From the NCBI GenBank assembly GCA_023435725.1, contig JAEYRD010000094.1:1-34757 (forward strand): a stretch of 34,757 nt of DNA. Reading direction: 5' to 3'. Both the position numbers and the translations under genes were made by a program. Position 1 is the first letter of the stretch; every line of letters starts with the position of its first letter. Below are positions 15,181 through 23,794 of this stretch, piece by piece. Origin of the DNA: Pseudomonadota bacterium. Lineage in GTDB: Bacteria > Pseudomonadota > Alphaproteobacteria > Rhizobiales > Xanthobacteraceae. The notes beneath the pieces were generated by a model. That model did not search any database. It saw only the letters and a program-made list of their open reading frames with translations, and was not told the origin of the DNA.

Positions 15181-15654
15181 ATGACATCAGCCAAATCGAC
15201 AACGCGCTCGGCGCCATCGATGGTGCAAGCCACCACCATCGTATCGTCGCTGCTCACCGTGCAGACGCCGGGCCGCGGCTTCACCGATCTCACCAGCGAC
15301 GCCGTGAAGTTCGTCGATGAAACTCACGCGCGCGACGGCGCGCTGACGCTGTTCATCCGTCACACCTCGGCCTCGCTGACGATCCAGGAGAACGCCGATC
15401 CCTCCGTGCTCGTCGATCTGACAACGGCGCTGTCACGCCTCGCACCCGAAAGTGCGCCCTGGACCCACGACAGCGAGGGGCCCGACGACATGCCCGGGCA
15501 TATCAAGACCATGCTGACGCAGACCTCGCTCCAGGTCCCGGTCCTGAACGGCAGGCTGGCGCTCGGCACCTGGCAGGCGATCTATCTGATCGAGCATCGC
15601 AGCCGCCCGCACCGGCGCGAGATCGTGCTGCAATTCATTGGCGGCAATCAGTGA
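15181..15654 (+). CDS. YjbQ/UPF0047 family protein
   Basis: This 157-residue protein belongs to the YjbQ (UPF0047) family, often annotated as secondary thiamine-phosphate synthase because some members show weak activity of that kind. The conserved signature is visible: FIRHTSASLTIQENADPSV, the HDSEGPDDMPGHIK stretch with clustered His/Asp residues that probably bind metal, and the C-terminal WQAIYLIEHR-x-x-PHRR-x-I block. A roughly 20-residue N-terminal extension precedes the domain. I chose the ATG at 15181 over the adjoining in-frame TTG at 15178. The true physiological role is not known. Confidence 0.9.
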   Translation: MTSAKSTTRSAPSMVQATTIVSSLLTVQTPGRGFTDLTSDAVKFVDETHARDGALTLFIRHTSASLTIQENADPSVLVDLTTALSRLAPESAPWTHDSEGPDDMPGHIKTMLTQTSLQVPVLNGRLALGTWQAIYLIEHRSRPHRREIVLQFIGGNQ

Positions 15655-15656
15655 GC

Positions 15657-15695
15657 GTTTAAAAGCAAACCGGCCGCGGATCGCTCCGCGGCCGG
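15657..15695 (-). terminator. Terminator of the symporter gene
   Basis: An 11-bp GC stem (CCGGCCGCGGA/TCCGCGGCCGG, loop TCGC) is followed on the minus strand by TTTGCTTTTAAA. It lies between two convergent genes and best serves the minus-strand transporter; the plus strand has no T run. Confidence 0.65.
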
Positions 15696-15723
15696 CTCGT
15701 ATTGGCAGGGATCGCTTGTCCGA

Positions 15724-17388
15724 TCAGGTCGCCTTGATATCGACGTCCTTCGTCTCGGGCAGGAACAGGAAACCGACCACCGCGGTGATCACCGCGAAGA
15801 TGATCGGGTACCAGAGGCCGGCATAGATGTCGCCGGTCGAGGCCACGATCGCGAACGCAGTCGCAGGCAGAAGGCCGCCGAACCAGCCGTTACCGATGTG
15901 ATAGGGCAGCGACATCGAGGTGTAACGGATGCGGGTCGGGAACAATTCGACCAACATTGCCGCGATCGGCCCGTACACCATGGTGACGAAGATCACCAGG
16001 ATGAACAGCAGGCCGATGATCGCTGCCACCTGCGGACGGAAGATGTCGAACGGGTTCGACATCTTCACGATGCCGGCGTCGCCTGCCTTGGGATAGCCCG
16101 CCGCCTGCACCGCGGCGAGGACCGCCGGGTTGCCGTCCTTGGCGTTCGCGTAGGGCACTTCCTTGCCGTTGACGACGACCTTGACCCCCGAGCCTGCGGG
16201 GCCGGGCGCCGTCGTATACCTGACCGACGATTGTGACAGGAAGGCGCGCACGATATCGCAAGGCGCACTGAAGATGCGGGTGCCGACCGGGTTGAACAGA
16301 TCGCCGCAGGTCAGGGGATCGGCCACCACTTCGACCTTCGTTGATTCGATCGCCTTCTCCAGCGCCGGGTTGGCGTTGGTGGTGATCATCTTGAAGATCG
16401 GGAAGAAGGTCAGCGCCGCGATCAGGCAGCCGCCGAGGATGATCGGCTTGCGGCCGATCCTGTCGGAGAGCGCGCCGAACACGATGAAGAAGCCGGTGCC
16501 GAACAGCAGCGACCAGGCGATCAACAGGTTCGCGGTGTAGCCGTCGACCTTGAGGATCGATTGCAGGAAGAACAGCGCATAGAACTGGCCGGTGTACCAG
16601 ACCACGCCCTGGCCCATGGTGCCGCCGAGCAAAGCGAGCAGGACGAGCTTGCCGTTCTGCCAGTTCGCGAAGGCCTCCGTCAGCGGCGCCTTCGAGCTCT
16701 TTCCCTCGTCCTTCATCTTCTGGAAGATCGGCGATTCATTGAGACGCAGCCGGATCCAGACCGAAATGCCGAGCAGCAGCACCGAGACCAGGAACGGAAT
16801 ACGCCAGCCCCACTTCGCGAATTCGGCTTCGCCCGTCGCGGTGCGGGTGAACAGAATCACCAGCAGCGACAGGAACAGGCCGAGCGTGGCAGTCGTCTGG
16901 ATGAAGGACGTGTAGTAGCCGCGCCTGCCGTTCGGGGCATGCTCGGCGACATAGGTTGCCGCACCACCATATTCACCGCCGAGTGCCAGGCCCTGAGCGA
17001 GGCGCAGCGCGATCAGGATGATCGGGGCCGCGATGCCGATGGTTGCCGCGTTCGGCAGCAGGCCGACGATGAAGGTCGACATGCCCATGATGAGGATGGT
17101 GACGAGGAAGGTGTACTTGCGGCCGACGATATCACCGACGCGGCCGAATACGATCGCGCCGAAAGGGCGCACCAGGAAGCCTGCCGCGAACGCGAGCAGC
17201 GCGAAGATGTCGCGGGTGGCTGGCGGATAATCCGAGAAGAACTGCGCGCCGATGATGCCGGCCAGCGATCCGTAAAGGTAGAAGTCGTACCACTCGAAGA
17301 CGGTGCCGAGCGATGATGCGAGGATGACGAAACGCTCATCCTTCGTCATGCCGGTCGGTCGTGCCGACGTTGCAGCCATTGTGGACAT
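15724..17388 (-). CDS. MFS transporter, metabolite:H+ symporter family, with extracytoplasmic insert
   Basis: This 554-residue major facilitator resembles the MHS group (proline/betaine, alpha-ketoglutarate and citrate-type symporters). The N-terminal FEWYDFYLYG at about 31-40 and the loop motifs GRVGDIVGRKYTF (82-94) and GALSDRIGRKP (305-315) are typical. An insert of about 115 residues (337-452) interrupts the second half between membrane helices. It carries two Cys (C361, C377) that could form a disulfide, and a Gly/Val-rich beta-like stretch. Most MHS proteins are near 430-450 residues, so the insert explains the extra length. GGGGAG lies ten bases before the ATG. A longer upstream open frame is only the antisense of the neighbouring regulator. 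The substrate cannot be read. Confidence 0.9.
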   Translation of the reverse strand: MSTMAATSARPTGMTKDERFVILASSLGTVFEWYDFYLYGSLAGIIGAQFFSDYPPATRDIFALLAFAAGFLVRPFGAIVFGRVGDIVGRKYTFLVTILIMGMSTFIVGLLPNAATIGIAAPIILIALRLAQGLALGGEYGGAATYVAEHAPNGRRGYYTSFIQTTATLGLFLSLLVILFTRTATGEAEFAKWGWRIPFLVSVLLLGISVWIRLRLNESPIFQKMKDEGKSSKAPLTEAFANWQNGKLVLLALLGGTMGQGVVWYTGQFYALFFLQSILKVDGYTANLLIAWSLLFGTGFFIVFGALSDRIGRKPIILGGCLIAALTFFPIFKMITTNANPALEKAIESTKVEVVADPLTCGDLFNPVGTRIFSAPCDIVRAFLSQSSVRYTTAPGPAGSGVKVVVNGKEVPYANAKDGNPAVLAAVQAAGYPKAGDAGIVKMSNPFDIFRPQVAAIIGLLFILVIFVTMVYGPIAAMLVELFPTRIRYTSMSLPYHIGNGWFGGLLPATAFAIVASTGDIYAGLWYPIIFAVITAVVGFLFLPETKDVDIKAT

Positions 17389-17694
17389 TGTAAATGAGCT
17401 CCCCGAAATGCGTTTCCTCGCGTCCCGGGTGTCCGGGCACGCCGGATCAACCTGGGTCTTAACCGCAAGGTAACATCGGCGTGAAACCCGCCCCAATACG
17501 ACTTTTGGCCTTTCGCACTGACGTGCGCCTGACACTGCGGACCCCCGATCCGGCAAAATAGTGCTCGACGGCAGGTTAACCCCGTTCCCGCAAAGGGATA
17601 TTGTCCACTTGCATGCCACCGCGGGTCGGGAAAGAATTGACCAAGGCCCCGGGGCCGGCCTACTTGCCGGTGCGATTGCCAGCACAAGAGAACG
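17389..17694. other. Divergent control region between symporter and regulator genes
   Basis: These 306 bases hold no gene. They must carry the promoters for both divergent genes, but I see no pair of hexamers at good spacing. ATTGACC near 17636 is one candidate -35 for the regulator. A small imperfect inverted repeat TTAACCGCAAGGTAA lies near 17460-17474 on the symporter side. Confidence 0.4.
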
Positions 17695-18366
17695 ATGAAC
17701 GCTCCCTCGACCCATCTCGTCATTGCCGATGACCATCCCCTGTTCCGCGATGCGCTGCGGCAGGCGGTGGCGAGCGTCCTGACCTCGGCGAGGATCGATG
17801 AGGCCGGATCGTTCGAGGATCTGACCAAACTGCTGGAACAAACCTCCGACGTCGACCTGATCCTGCTCGACCTTTCGATGCCCGGGATCTCCGGCTTTTC
17901 CGGTCTGATCTATCTGCGCGCGCAGTATCCGGCGATCCCGGTGGTCATCGTCTCGGCCTCGGACGACAGCGCCACGATCCGCCGTTCGCTCGATTTCGGC
18001 GCCTCCGGCTTCATTCCGAAGCGTTTCGGCGTCGAGACGTTGCGCGATGCCATCCTCAAGGTGATGGAGGGCGACGTCTGGGTTCCCGCCGACACCGACC
18101 TGTCGGCCGCGTCCGATCCCGACATGACGCGCCTGCGTGACCGCCTGGTGACGCTGACGCCGCAGCAGGTCCGGGTCCTGATGATGCTGTCGGAAGGGTT
18201 GCTCAACAAGCAGATCGCCTACGAGCTCGGCGTCTCCGAGGCCACCATCAAGGCGCATGTCTCGGCGATCCTGCAAAAGCTCGGCGTCGAGAGCCGCACC
18301 CAGGCGGTGATCGCCGCGGCCAAGATCGCCGGCGGCCAGTGGAAGCAGGGCACCCCGACGGGCTGA
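17695..18366 (+). CDS. LuxR-type response regulator, CrbR/ErdR-like
   Basis: This 223-residue regulator has a receiver domain (acidic pair D12-D13, phosphoacceptor D59 in LILLDLSMPG, Lys 109 in SGFIPK) and a C-terminal LuxR/NarL helix-turn-helix (about 150-213; LTPQQVRVLMMLSEGLLNKQ, then AYELGVSEATIKAHVSAILQKLGV). It converges with the large symporter-domain hybrid kinase. This pairing matches CrbS/CrbR of Vibrio and MxtR/ErdR of Pseudomonas, which control acetyl-CoA synthetase expression. Assignment to that system is inferred from architecture and neighbourhood. An AAGAGAA ribosome site precedes the ATG. No acs gene lies nearby, so its target would be elsewhere. Confidence 0.9.
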   Translation: MNAPSTHLVIADDHPLFRDALRQAVASVLTSARIDEAGSFEDLTKLLEQTSDVDLILLDLSMPGISGFSGLIYLRAQYPAIPVVIVSASDDSATIRRSLDFGASGFIPKRFGVETLRDAILKVMEGDVWVPADTDLSAASDPDMTRLRDRLVTLTPQQVRVLMMLSEGLLNKQIAYELGVSEATIKAHVSAILQKLGVESRTQAVIAAAKIAGGQWKQGTPTG

Positions 18367-18395
18367 TCCGTCATTTGCGAGCGTGCGTAAAGCGT

Positions 18396-18452
18396 ATCCG
18401 GAATCTCGAGATTCCTGGTCCAGTCCGGTGCTTCGCACCATCCCGGAATGAC
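18396..18452. repeat. Dispersed repeat (family C), copy 1
   Basis: TCCGGAATCTCGAGATTCC, followed by CCGGTGCTTCGCACCATCCCGGAATGAC, is a short form of the element found again at 25512-25602. It lies between the convergent ends of the regulator and the hybrid kinase. Confidence 0.55.
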
Positions 18453-18463
18453 AACTTCATACA

Positions 18464-21400
18464 CTATTCAGCCGCGACCATCTGCTGCGTGCGCCACTGG
18501 CCGAGCAGGGCGCGGAGGGACGCCGGCTTCACCGGCTTGTTGAGCACCGCGACGTTTTCCTCGCGTGCGGCTACCTGCACGGCGGGGCTGCGGTCGGCTG
18601 TGATCAGGATGGCGGGGATGGTGTCGCCGAAGCGGCGGCGGATCTCGCGGATGGCGGCGATACCGTTACCTCGGTCGAGGTGGTAGTCGACGAGCAGGCC
18701 GGTGACGCGCCTCCCGGCAGCTTCGATCGCGGCGATCGCGCCTTCGGGATCGGCCACCGCGATCACCTCCGCGTTCCAGGCCTTCAGCAGCGTGCGCATG
18801 CCGTCGAGGATCGCCGCGTCGTTCTCGATGCAGACGATCAGGGCGCCCGAGATCGGCGTGCGTGCGAGCGGCGTCGCGCTGGTCACGGCGGCGGTGTGGG
18901 TGATCGCTTTCGCCGTCGGCACCGTCACGGAAAACACCGAGCCGCCGCTCGCATTGCTGTCGATGGCGATGCCGTGCTGGAGCACGCGCGCCAGCCGCTC
19001 GACGATCGACAGGCCGAGGCCCAGGCCGCGCGCGATCCGTGCGCCCTGCTCGAGGCGGTAGAACTCCTTGAATATCTCGCTGCGCTTGACCTGCGGAATG
19101 CCGACGCCGGTGTCGTAGACGCAGATCTTGAGCGAGGCGCCGCGGCGGCGGCAGCCGACCAGCACGCGGCCGCGCGGTGTATATTTGATCGCGTTGGAGA
19201 TCAGGTTCTGGAGCAGGCGCCGCAGCAGCAGGCGGTCGGACTCGACCGGCAGCGAGCAGGGCACGAAGGTGAGCTCGAGACCCTTGGCGCGCGCGATCGG
19301 CGCGAACTCGATCTCCAGCGAACGCATCAAATCGGCCATCTTGAAGCTCGAGATCGAGGTCGTCATCGCGCCGGCATCCAGCCGCGAGATATCGAGCAGC
19401 GCGCCGAGGATCTCCTCGATCGCCTGAAGCGACTCGTCGATGTTCTCGACCAGCCGCGTCTCCTCGCCGCTATGCTGGCGCTCGACCAGGCTCGTGACGT
19501 AAAGCCGCGCCGCGTTGAGCGGCTGGAGAATGTCGTGACTGGCGGCGGCGAGGAAGCGCGTCTTGGAGATGCTGGCATCTTCCGCCGTGCTCTTGGCCCG
19601 CGCCAGCTCGGAGTTCAGCCGCGTCAGCTCCTCGGTGCGGTCGCGCACGCGCTTTTCCAGCGTCGCGTTGGCGCGCTCCAGCGCCTCCGCGGCCTCGAAC
19701 GTCGGCGTGACGTCGGTAAAGGTGATGACGAAGCCGCCGCCGGGCATGTGGTTGGTGAGCACCTCGATCACCATATGGCGTTCCGGCAGTCGTTCGAGAT
19801 AGGGCTCGCCGTCGGTTGTGTAGGCCGCGAGCCGCCGCTCCAGCATTGCTTCGCGCGCGGACGGATCGTCCGGATCGCTCACGCCCATGAATTCCAGGAT
19901 TTCGCGCAAGGGCGTGCCGAACTGGATGAAATGAGGCGGCACGTTGAGGAGATCGCCGAACTGACGGTTGGAGCAGATCAGTTGCAGGTCGGCGTCGAAC
20001 ACCGCGATGCCCTGGCGCACATGGTTGAGCGCGGTCTGGAGGATTTCGCGGTTGAAATGCAGCGCCGCATGGGAATCGTCGAGCAGTTTCAGCGCGGCCT
20101 TCGCGGAGACGGTCCGCTTGCGCAGCAGGAGCGACATCACGAGCCGCGAGGAGGCCGCACCGATCGACGAGGCGATCAGGTGCTCGGCGTGCTGCAACAG
20201 CTCGAAATCGGCGGGTGCCGCAGGCTCCAGCCGAACGTTGCGTCTTGCGGAGAAGGCTTCGAACGAATGTCGTGCGCGGTCGGGCCCGAGATACTGCGCC
20301 ACCGTGGTCTGGATGTCCTGCACCGTGACGGTGGTGCGCCAGCGGCGGAAATTCGGGGAGATCGGCGCGAGCGTGTTGGGTACGAACAGATCGGCCTGCA
20401 CCAGCTCGATGGAAGACGGCTGACGCGCCAGCGAGAGCAGCACATAGGTGAGAATGTTGAGCGACAGCGACCAGATAACGCCATGCATCAGCGGCGGCAG
20501 GTCGGCGCCGAACAGCGCCTGCGGCCGCAGCGCCTCGATCCCGAACGGACCGTGCTGGAGCAGCAGGATGCCGGAAGTCGAGGTGTCCATGAAGCTCGGG
20601 ATGAACAGCGTGTAGAGCCACACCGCGAAGCCGACCAGCATGCCGCCGATGGCGCCGCGCGCGGTCGCGCGCCGCCACAGCAATCCGCCGAAGAAGACGG
20701 GCGCAAGCTGGGCGATGGCGGCAAAGGAGAGCAGCCCGATCGCCACGAGCTGGGTGTTGCCAAGCGCGCGGTAGTAGAAATAGGCCATCACCATGATGGC
20801 GAAGATCGCGAGCCGCCGCGAGCGCAGCAGGAAGTCGCTGAAATCGGCGCCGCCGGTGCGCCCCTCCGGCCGCCGCTGCAGCACCAGCGGCACCACGAGG
20901 TCGTTCGAGACCATGATGGAGAGTGCGACGCATTCGACGATCACCATCGCAGTCGCCGCTGACAGGCCGCCGACGAAGACGGCGACGCTGAGGAGGCCCG
21001 CACCGCCCTCCATCGGCAGCGCCAGCACGTACATGTCCGGATCGACCGCGCCGAACGGAAAAATGACGAGGCCGGCGAGGGCGATCGGGATCACGAACAA
21101 ATTAATGGCGACGAGATAGAGCGGGAACAGCCAGCGCGCGCGGCCGACCTCGGCGTCGGACGAGTTTTCGACCACGCTGACGTGGAACTGGCGCGGCAGC
21201 AACATGATCGCGCAGAGCGACAGCAGCGTCATGGTGAGGAAGTTGCCGATCGACGGCGAATACTCGATCGCGCGCACCGCCTCGGGCGTCTTCATCGCGC
21301 GCTCGATCAATTCATGCGGCGAGAACATCCAGAAGGTGACGAAGATGCCGGCGGCGAGGAAGGCGACCAGCTTGACGATGGATTCGGTCGCGACCGCCAG

Positions 21401-21973
21401 CATCAGGCCGTGCTGGTGCTCGGTGGCGTCGGTCTGCCGCGTGCCGAACAGCACCGCGAATGCCGCCATCGCCAGCGTCACCATCAGCGCCATGTCGCCG
21501 AGGATCGGGATGTGGGAGAAGGCCTGGTCCTCGCTCAGGATCGTTTCCAGCGAGGAGGCGACCGCCTTGAGCTGGAGCGCGATGTAGGGCACCGAGCCGA
21601 TGATCGCGATCAGGGCGACGGTGGCTGCCACCGCCTGGCTCTTGCCATAGCGCGCGCCGATGAAGTCGGCGATCGAGGTGATGTTGTGGGCCTTCGCGAG
21701 CTGGATCACGCGGCGGAGCACGCCGGCGCCGAGCCCGATCATCAGGATCGGGCCGACATAGATCGCAAGGAAGTCGGTCGAGTTACGGGTGGCGAAGCCG
21801 ACCGAGCCGAAGAAGGTCCAGGAGGTGCAGTAGATCGCCAGCGACAGCGGATAGATCAGCCCGGAGGCGCGGCCGGGCCCGGCCGGCGAACGGCGGTCGC
21901 CGTGGCTCGCCACCAGGAACAGGAAGCCGATATAGCCGAAGGCGGCGGCGATCACGCCCCAGTCGTGCAGCAT
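18464..21973 (-). CDS. Hybrid sensor kinase with sodium:solute symporter domain, CrbS/MxtR-like
   Basis: This 1169-residue protein begins with a symporter-like (SLC5/SSS) domain of about 12-13 membrane helices (1-520). A short segment near 545-600 resembles the STAC domain found in such sensors. A PAS domain follows (about 641-760), then a coiled linker. The kinase core has phosphoacceptor H813 (RFLAAASHDILQPLNAAR), N-box N923/N927 (NLISNAIKYTPRG) and G-boxes at 954-960 and 983-988. A C-terminal receiver has D1096 (GLLVDYHLD) and K1146 (NKPVKP). This is the CrbS/MxtR layout, in which the symporter part couples acetate-related sensing to signalling. Its partner is probably the convergent LuxR regulator. 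The substrate sensed is inferred, not shown. Confidence 0.93.
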   Translation of the reverse strand: MLHDWGVIAAAFGYIGFLFLVASHGDRRSPAGPGRASGLIYPLSLAIYCTSWTFFGSVGFATRNSTDFLAIYVGPILMIGLGAGVLRRVIQLAKAHNITSIADFIGARYGKSQAVAATVALIAIIGSVPYIALQLKAVASSLETILSEDQAFSHIPILGDMALMVTLAMAAFAVLFGTRQTDATEHQHGLMLAVATESIVKLVAFLAAGIFVTFWMFSPHELIERAMKTPEAVRAIEYSPSIGNFLTMTLLSLCAIMLLPRQFHVSVVENSSDAEVGRARWLFPLYLVAINLFVIPIALAGLVIFPFGAVDPDMYVLALPMEGGAGLLSVAVFVGGLSAATAMVIVECVALSIMVSNDLVVPLVLQRRPEGRTGGADFSDFLLRSRRLAIFAIMVMAYFYYRALGNTQLVAIGLLSFAAIAQLAPVFFGGLLWRRATARGAIGGMLVGFAVWLYTLFIPSFMDTSTSGILLLQHGPFGIEALRPQALFGADLPPLMHGVIWSLSLNILTYVLLSLARQPSSIELVQADLFVPNTLAPISPNFRRWRTTVTVQDIQTTVAQYLGPDRARHSFEAFSARRNVRLEPAAPADFELLQHAEHLIASSIGAASSRLVMSLLLRKRTVSAKAALKLLDDSHAALHFNREILQTALNHVRQGIAVFDADLQLICSNRQFGDLLNVPPHFIQFGTPLREILEFMGVSDPDDPSAREAMLERRLAAYTTDGEPYLERLPERHMVIEVLTNHMPGGGFVITFTDVTPTFEAAEALERANATLEKRVRDRTEELTRLNSELARAKSTAEDASISKTRFLAAASHDILQPLNAARLYVTSLVERQHSGEETRLVENIDESLQAIEEILGALLDISRLDAGAMTTSISSFKMADLMRSLEIEFAPIARAKGLELTFVPCSLPVESDRLLLRRLLQNLISNAIKYTPRGRVLVGCRRRGASLKICVYDTGVGIPQVKRSEIFKEFYRLEQGARIARGLGLGLSIVERLARVLQHGIAIDSNASGGSVFSVTVPTAKAITHTAAVTSATPLARTPISGALIVCIENDAAILDGMRTLLKAWNAEVIAVADPEGAIAAIEAAGRRVTGLLVDYHLDRGNGIAAIREIRRRFGDTIPAILITADRSPAVQVAAREENVAVLNKPVKPASLRALLGQWRTQQMVAAE

Positions 21974-22116
21974 TGGCCCTTGCGTTCTCCCTGGGCGCGA
22001 CAGCGCCCGCTCTCATTTTCCCTGCAAATCTAGCGCTTTGGACGGGCGCAAGCGACAGCGAAATGCCGGAGGGGGCTGGGAACCGAGGTTGTCGTTAAGC
22101 CGTAGGATGACCTGCC

Positions 22117-22262
22117 GGCTCTCCCTCGCCCCGCTTGCGGGGAGAGCGTGGGGTGAGGGGGGCTATCCGCGGGGACGGTGACAGTTGGACTCGCGGAGAC
22201 TCCCCCTCACCCGGATCGCATCTGGCGATGCGATCCGGTCTCTCCCCGCAAGCGGGGAGAGG
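22117..22262. repeat. Dispersed repeat (family D), long copy
   Basis: CTCTCCCTCGCCCCGCTTGCGGGGAGAG and its inverted counterpart CTCTCCCCGCAAGCGGGGAGAG flank a core with GGGTGAGGGGG and CCCCCTCACCC arms. It occupies most of the gap between the hybrid kinase start and the hemA stop. Related shorter copies are at 24248-24312 and 34686-34735. Confidence 0.7.
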
Positions 22263-22274
22263 CGAAAGAAAAGC

Positions 22275-23504
22275 CTACTCCGCCGCCAGCGATTTCTCGC
22301 GGAGCGGCAGGCCGAGGCGGTCCCACACTTGCAGCAGAGCGTCGGCGAGCTGATCGATCAGGCCATCGTCGTGGTAGGGCGAGGGCGTGATGCGCAGGCG
22401 TTCGGTGCCCTTGGCGACGGTCGGATAGTTGATCGGCTGGTTGTAGATGCCGTGCTCTTCGAGCAGCAGGTCGGAGGCCTGCTTGCACTTCTCGGGATCG
22501 CCGACGAACAGCGGCACGATGTGGGTATCGCTCGACATCACCGGCAGGCCGGCGGCGTTGAGGATCGCCTTGACGCGGGCGGCGCGGTCCTGGTGGCGCT
22601 CGCGCTCCCAGTTCGAGGTCTTCAGGTGCCTGATCGCGGCGGTCGCGGCCGAGCAGATCGCCGGCGGCAGCGCAGTGGTGAAGATGAAGCCCGGCGCGTA
22701 GGAGCGCACGGCGTCGATGATCTGGCCGTTGGCGGCGATGTAGCCGCCGAGGCAGCCGAACGCCTTGGCCAGCGTGCCTTCGAGGATGTCGATGCGATGC
22801 ATGACGCCGTCACGCTCGGCGATGCCGCCGCCGCGCGGGCCGTACATGCCGACGGCGTGGACTTCGTCGACATAGGTCATCGCGCCATACTTCTCGGCGA
22901 GGTCGCAGATCTTCGCGAGCGGGGCGACGTCGCCGTCCATCGAATAGAGGCTCTCGCAGGCGATCAGCTTCGGCCGGTTCGGACCCGCAGCCTTCAACAG
23001 CTCTTCGAGATGCGCGAGATCGTTGTGACGGAACACGACGCGCTCGCAGCCGGACTGGCGGATGCCTTCGATCATCGAATTGTGGTTGAGCTCATCCGAT
23101 ACGATCAAGCAGTTCGGAATCAGCTTTGCGATGGTCGCGATGCCGGTCTGGTTCGAGACATAGCCGGAGGTGAAGAGCAGCGCGGCTTCCTTGCCGTGGA
23201 GGTCGGCGAGCTCGGCCTCGAGCTGCACCAGCGGATGATGCGTGCCGGCGATGTTGCGGGTGCCGCCGGCGCCGGTGCCGACGCGGGTCGCGGTTTCGAC
23301 CATGGCCCCGACCACCTTCGGGTGCTGGCCCATGCCGAGATAATCGTTGGAGCACCAGATCACGACGTCGCGCTTGCCCTTGGGCGAGTGCCAGACTGCG
23401 TGCGGGAACCGGCCGGCCGTGCGCTCGAGGTCGGCGAACACGCGATAGCGCCGCTCGGTGTGAAGACGATCGAGGGCGGAATTGAAGAATTGGGCGTAAT
23501 CCAT
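22275..23504 (-). CDS. hemA: 5-aminolevulinate synthase
   Basis: This 409-residue PLP enzyme condenses glycine and succinyl-CoA to 5-aminolevulinate, the first step of haem synthesis in alphaproteobacteria. The PLP lysine is K247 in ILEGTLAKAFGCLGGYI, the conserved Asp is D213 (YVDEVHAVGMYG), and the glycine-rich stretch VGTGAGGTRNIAGTHHPL follows the N-terminal domain. I chose the ATG giving MDYAQFFNSALDRLH, which matches the length of the Bradyrhizobium enzyme; an in-frame TTG two codons earlier is less likely. A perfect FNR/FixK box lies about 140 bases upstream, which fits the known oxygen control of hemA in Bradyrhizobium. The leader also has a 7-bp hairpin. Confidence 0.97.
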   Translation of the reverse strand: MDYAQFFNSALDRLHTERRYRVFADLERTAGRFPHAVWHSPKGKRDVVIWCSNDYLGMGQHPKVVGAMVETATRVGTGAGGTRNIAGTHHPLVQLEAELADLHGKEAALLFTSGYVSNQTGIATIAKLIPNCLIVSDELNHNSMIEGIRQSGCERVVFRHNDLAHLEELLKAAGPNRPKLIACESLYSMDGDVAPLAKICDLAEKYGAMTYVDEVHAVGMYGPRGGGIAERDGVMHRIDILEGTLAKAFGCLGGYIAANGQIIDAVRSYAPGFIFTTALPPAICSAATAAIRHLKTSNWERERHQDRAARVKAILNAAGLPVMSSDTHIVPLFVGDPEKCKQASDLLLEEHGIYNQPINYPTVAKGTERLRITPSPYHDDGLIDQLADALLQVWDRLGLPLREKSLAAE

Positions 23505-23548
23505 CGGCAAAACCTAAGACGGAACTGACCAAAAGGGCCGCATCTTCT

Positions 23549-23567
23549 TAGAGCTTTTCCAGCTCTA
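23549..23567 (-). other. Hairpin in the hemA leader
   Basis: TAGAGCT and AGCTCTA form a perfect 7-bp inverted repeat around a five-base loop, 45 bases before the hemA ATG. It has no T run, so it would act on translation or RNA stability rather than as a terminator. Confidence 0.45.
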
Positions 23568-23639
23568 GTGTCTATGCGCTATCCCACATTTGGCCCTGGG
23601 GAGCATTTGGGCAAAATGCCCTATCGTGCGAATTGAAAG

Positions 23640-23653
23640 TTGATCCCGATCAA
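23640..23653. promoter_or_regulatory. FNR/FixK-type binding site between hemA and aroQ
   Basis: TTGATCCCGATCAA is a perfect match to the TTGAT-N4-ATCAA consensus of FNR/FixK regulators. It lies 136-149 bases before hemA and about 142 before aroQ. Neither side has a strong -10 at class II distance. Oxygen control of hemA through FixLJ/FixK is known in Bradyrhizobium, so hemA is the likely target. Confidence 0.75.
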
Positions 23654-23660
23654 GTTCACG

Positions 23661-23719
23661 GCAGCGTGTGATGTTGCTGTGCAACATTTGCTGCGGCTGC
23701 CGGCTTGGCCGGCCTTTTT
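23661..23719 (+). other. Structured leader with terminator-like hairpin before aroQ
   Basis: A long hairpin, GCAGC-(5)-ATGTTGC-TGT-GCAACAT-(2)-GCTGC (23661-23694), is followed by a GCCGGC-TTG-GCCGGC stem (23699-23713) and CTTTTT. On the plus strand this looks like a short transcript ending in a terminator, about 75 bases before aroQ. Confidence 0.45.
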
Positions 23720-23794
23720 CATAATGGCTCGGCCGGAATTCCGTCGCCGGCCCGGCGAGCTGATTTGGCGGATCATTTTCGAAAGGACTTATCC

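Noticed and set aside
17389..18441. An N-terminal extension that would make the symporter 905 residues long.
   Set aside because: The extra part is the antisense of the response regulator gene; the true N-terminus follows a ribosome site at 17388.
18680..20962. A 760-codon open frame on the plus strand opposite the hybrid kinase.
   Set aside because: It is the antisense of a long GC-rich gene; its composition is dominated by Arg, Gly, Asp and His, and it has no ribosome site or domain.
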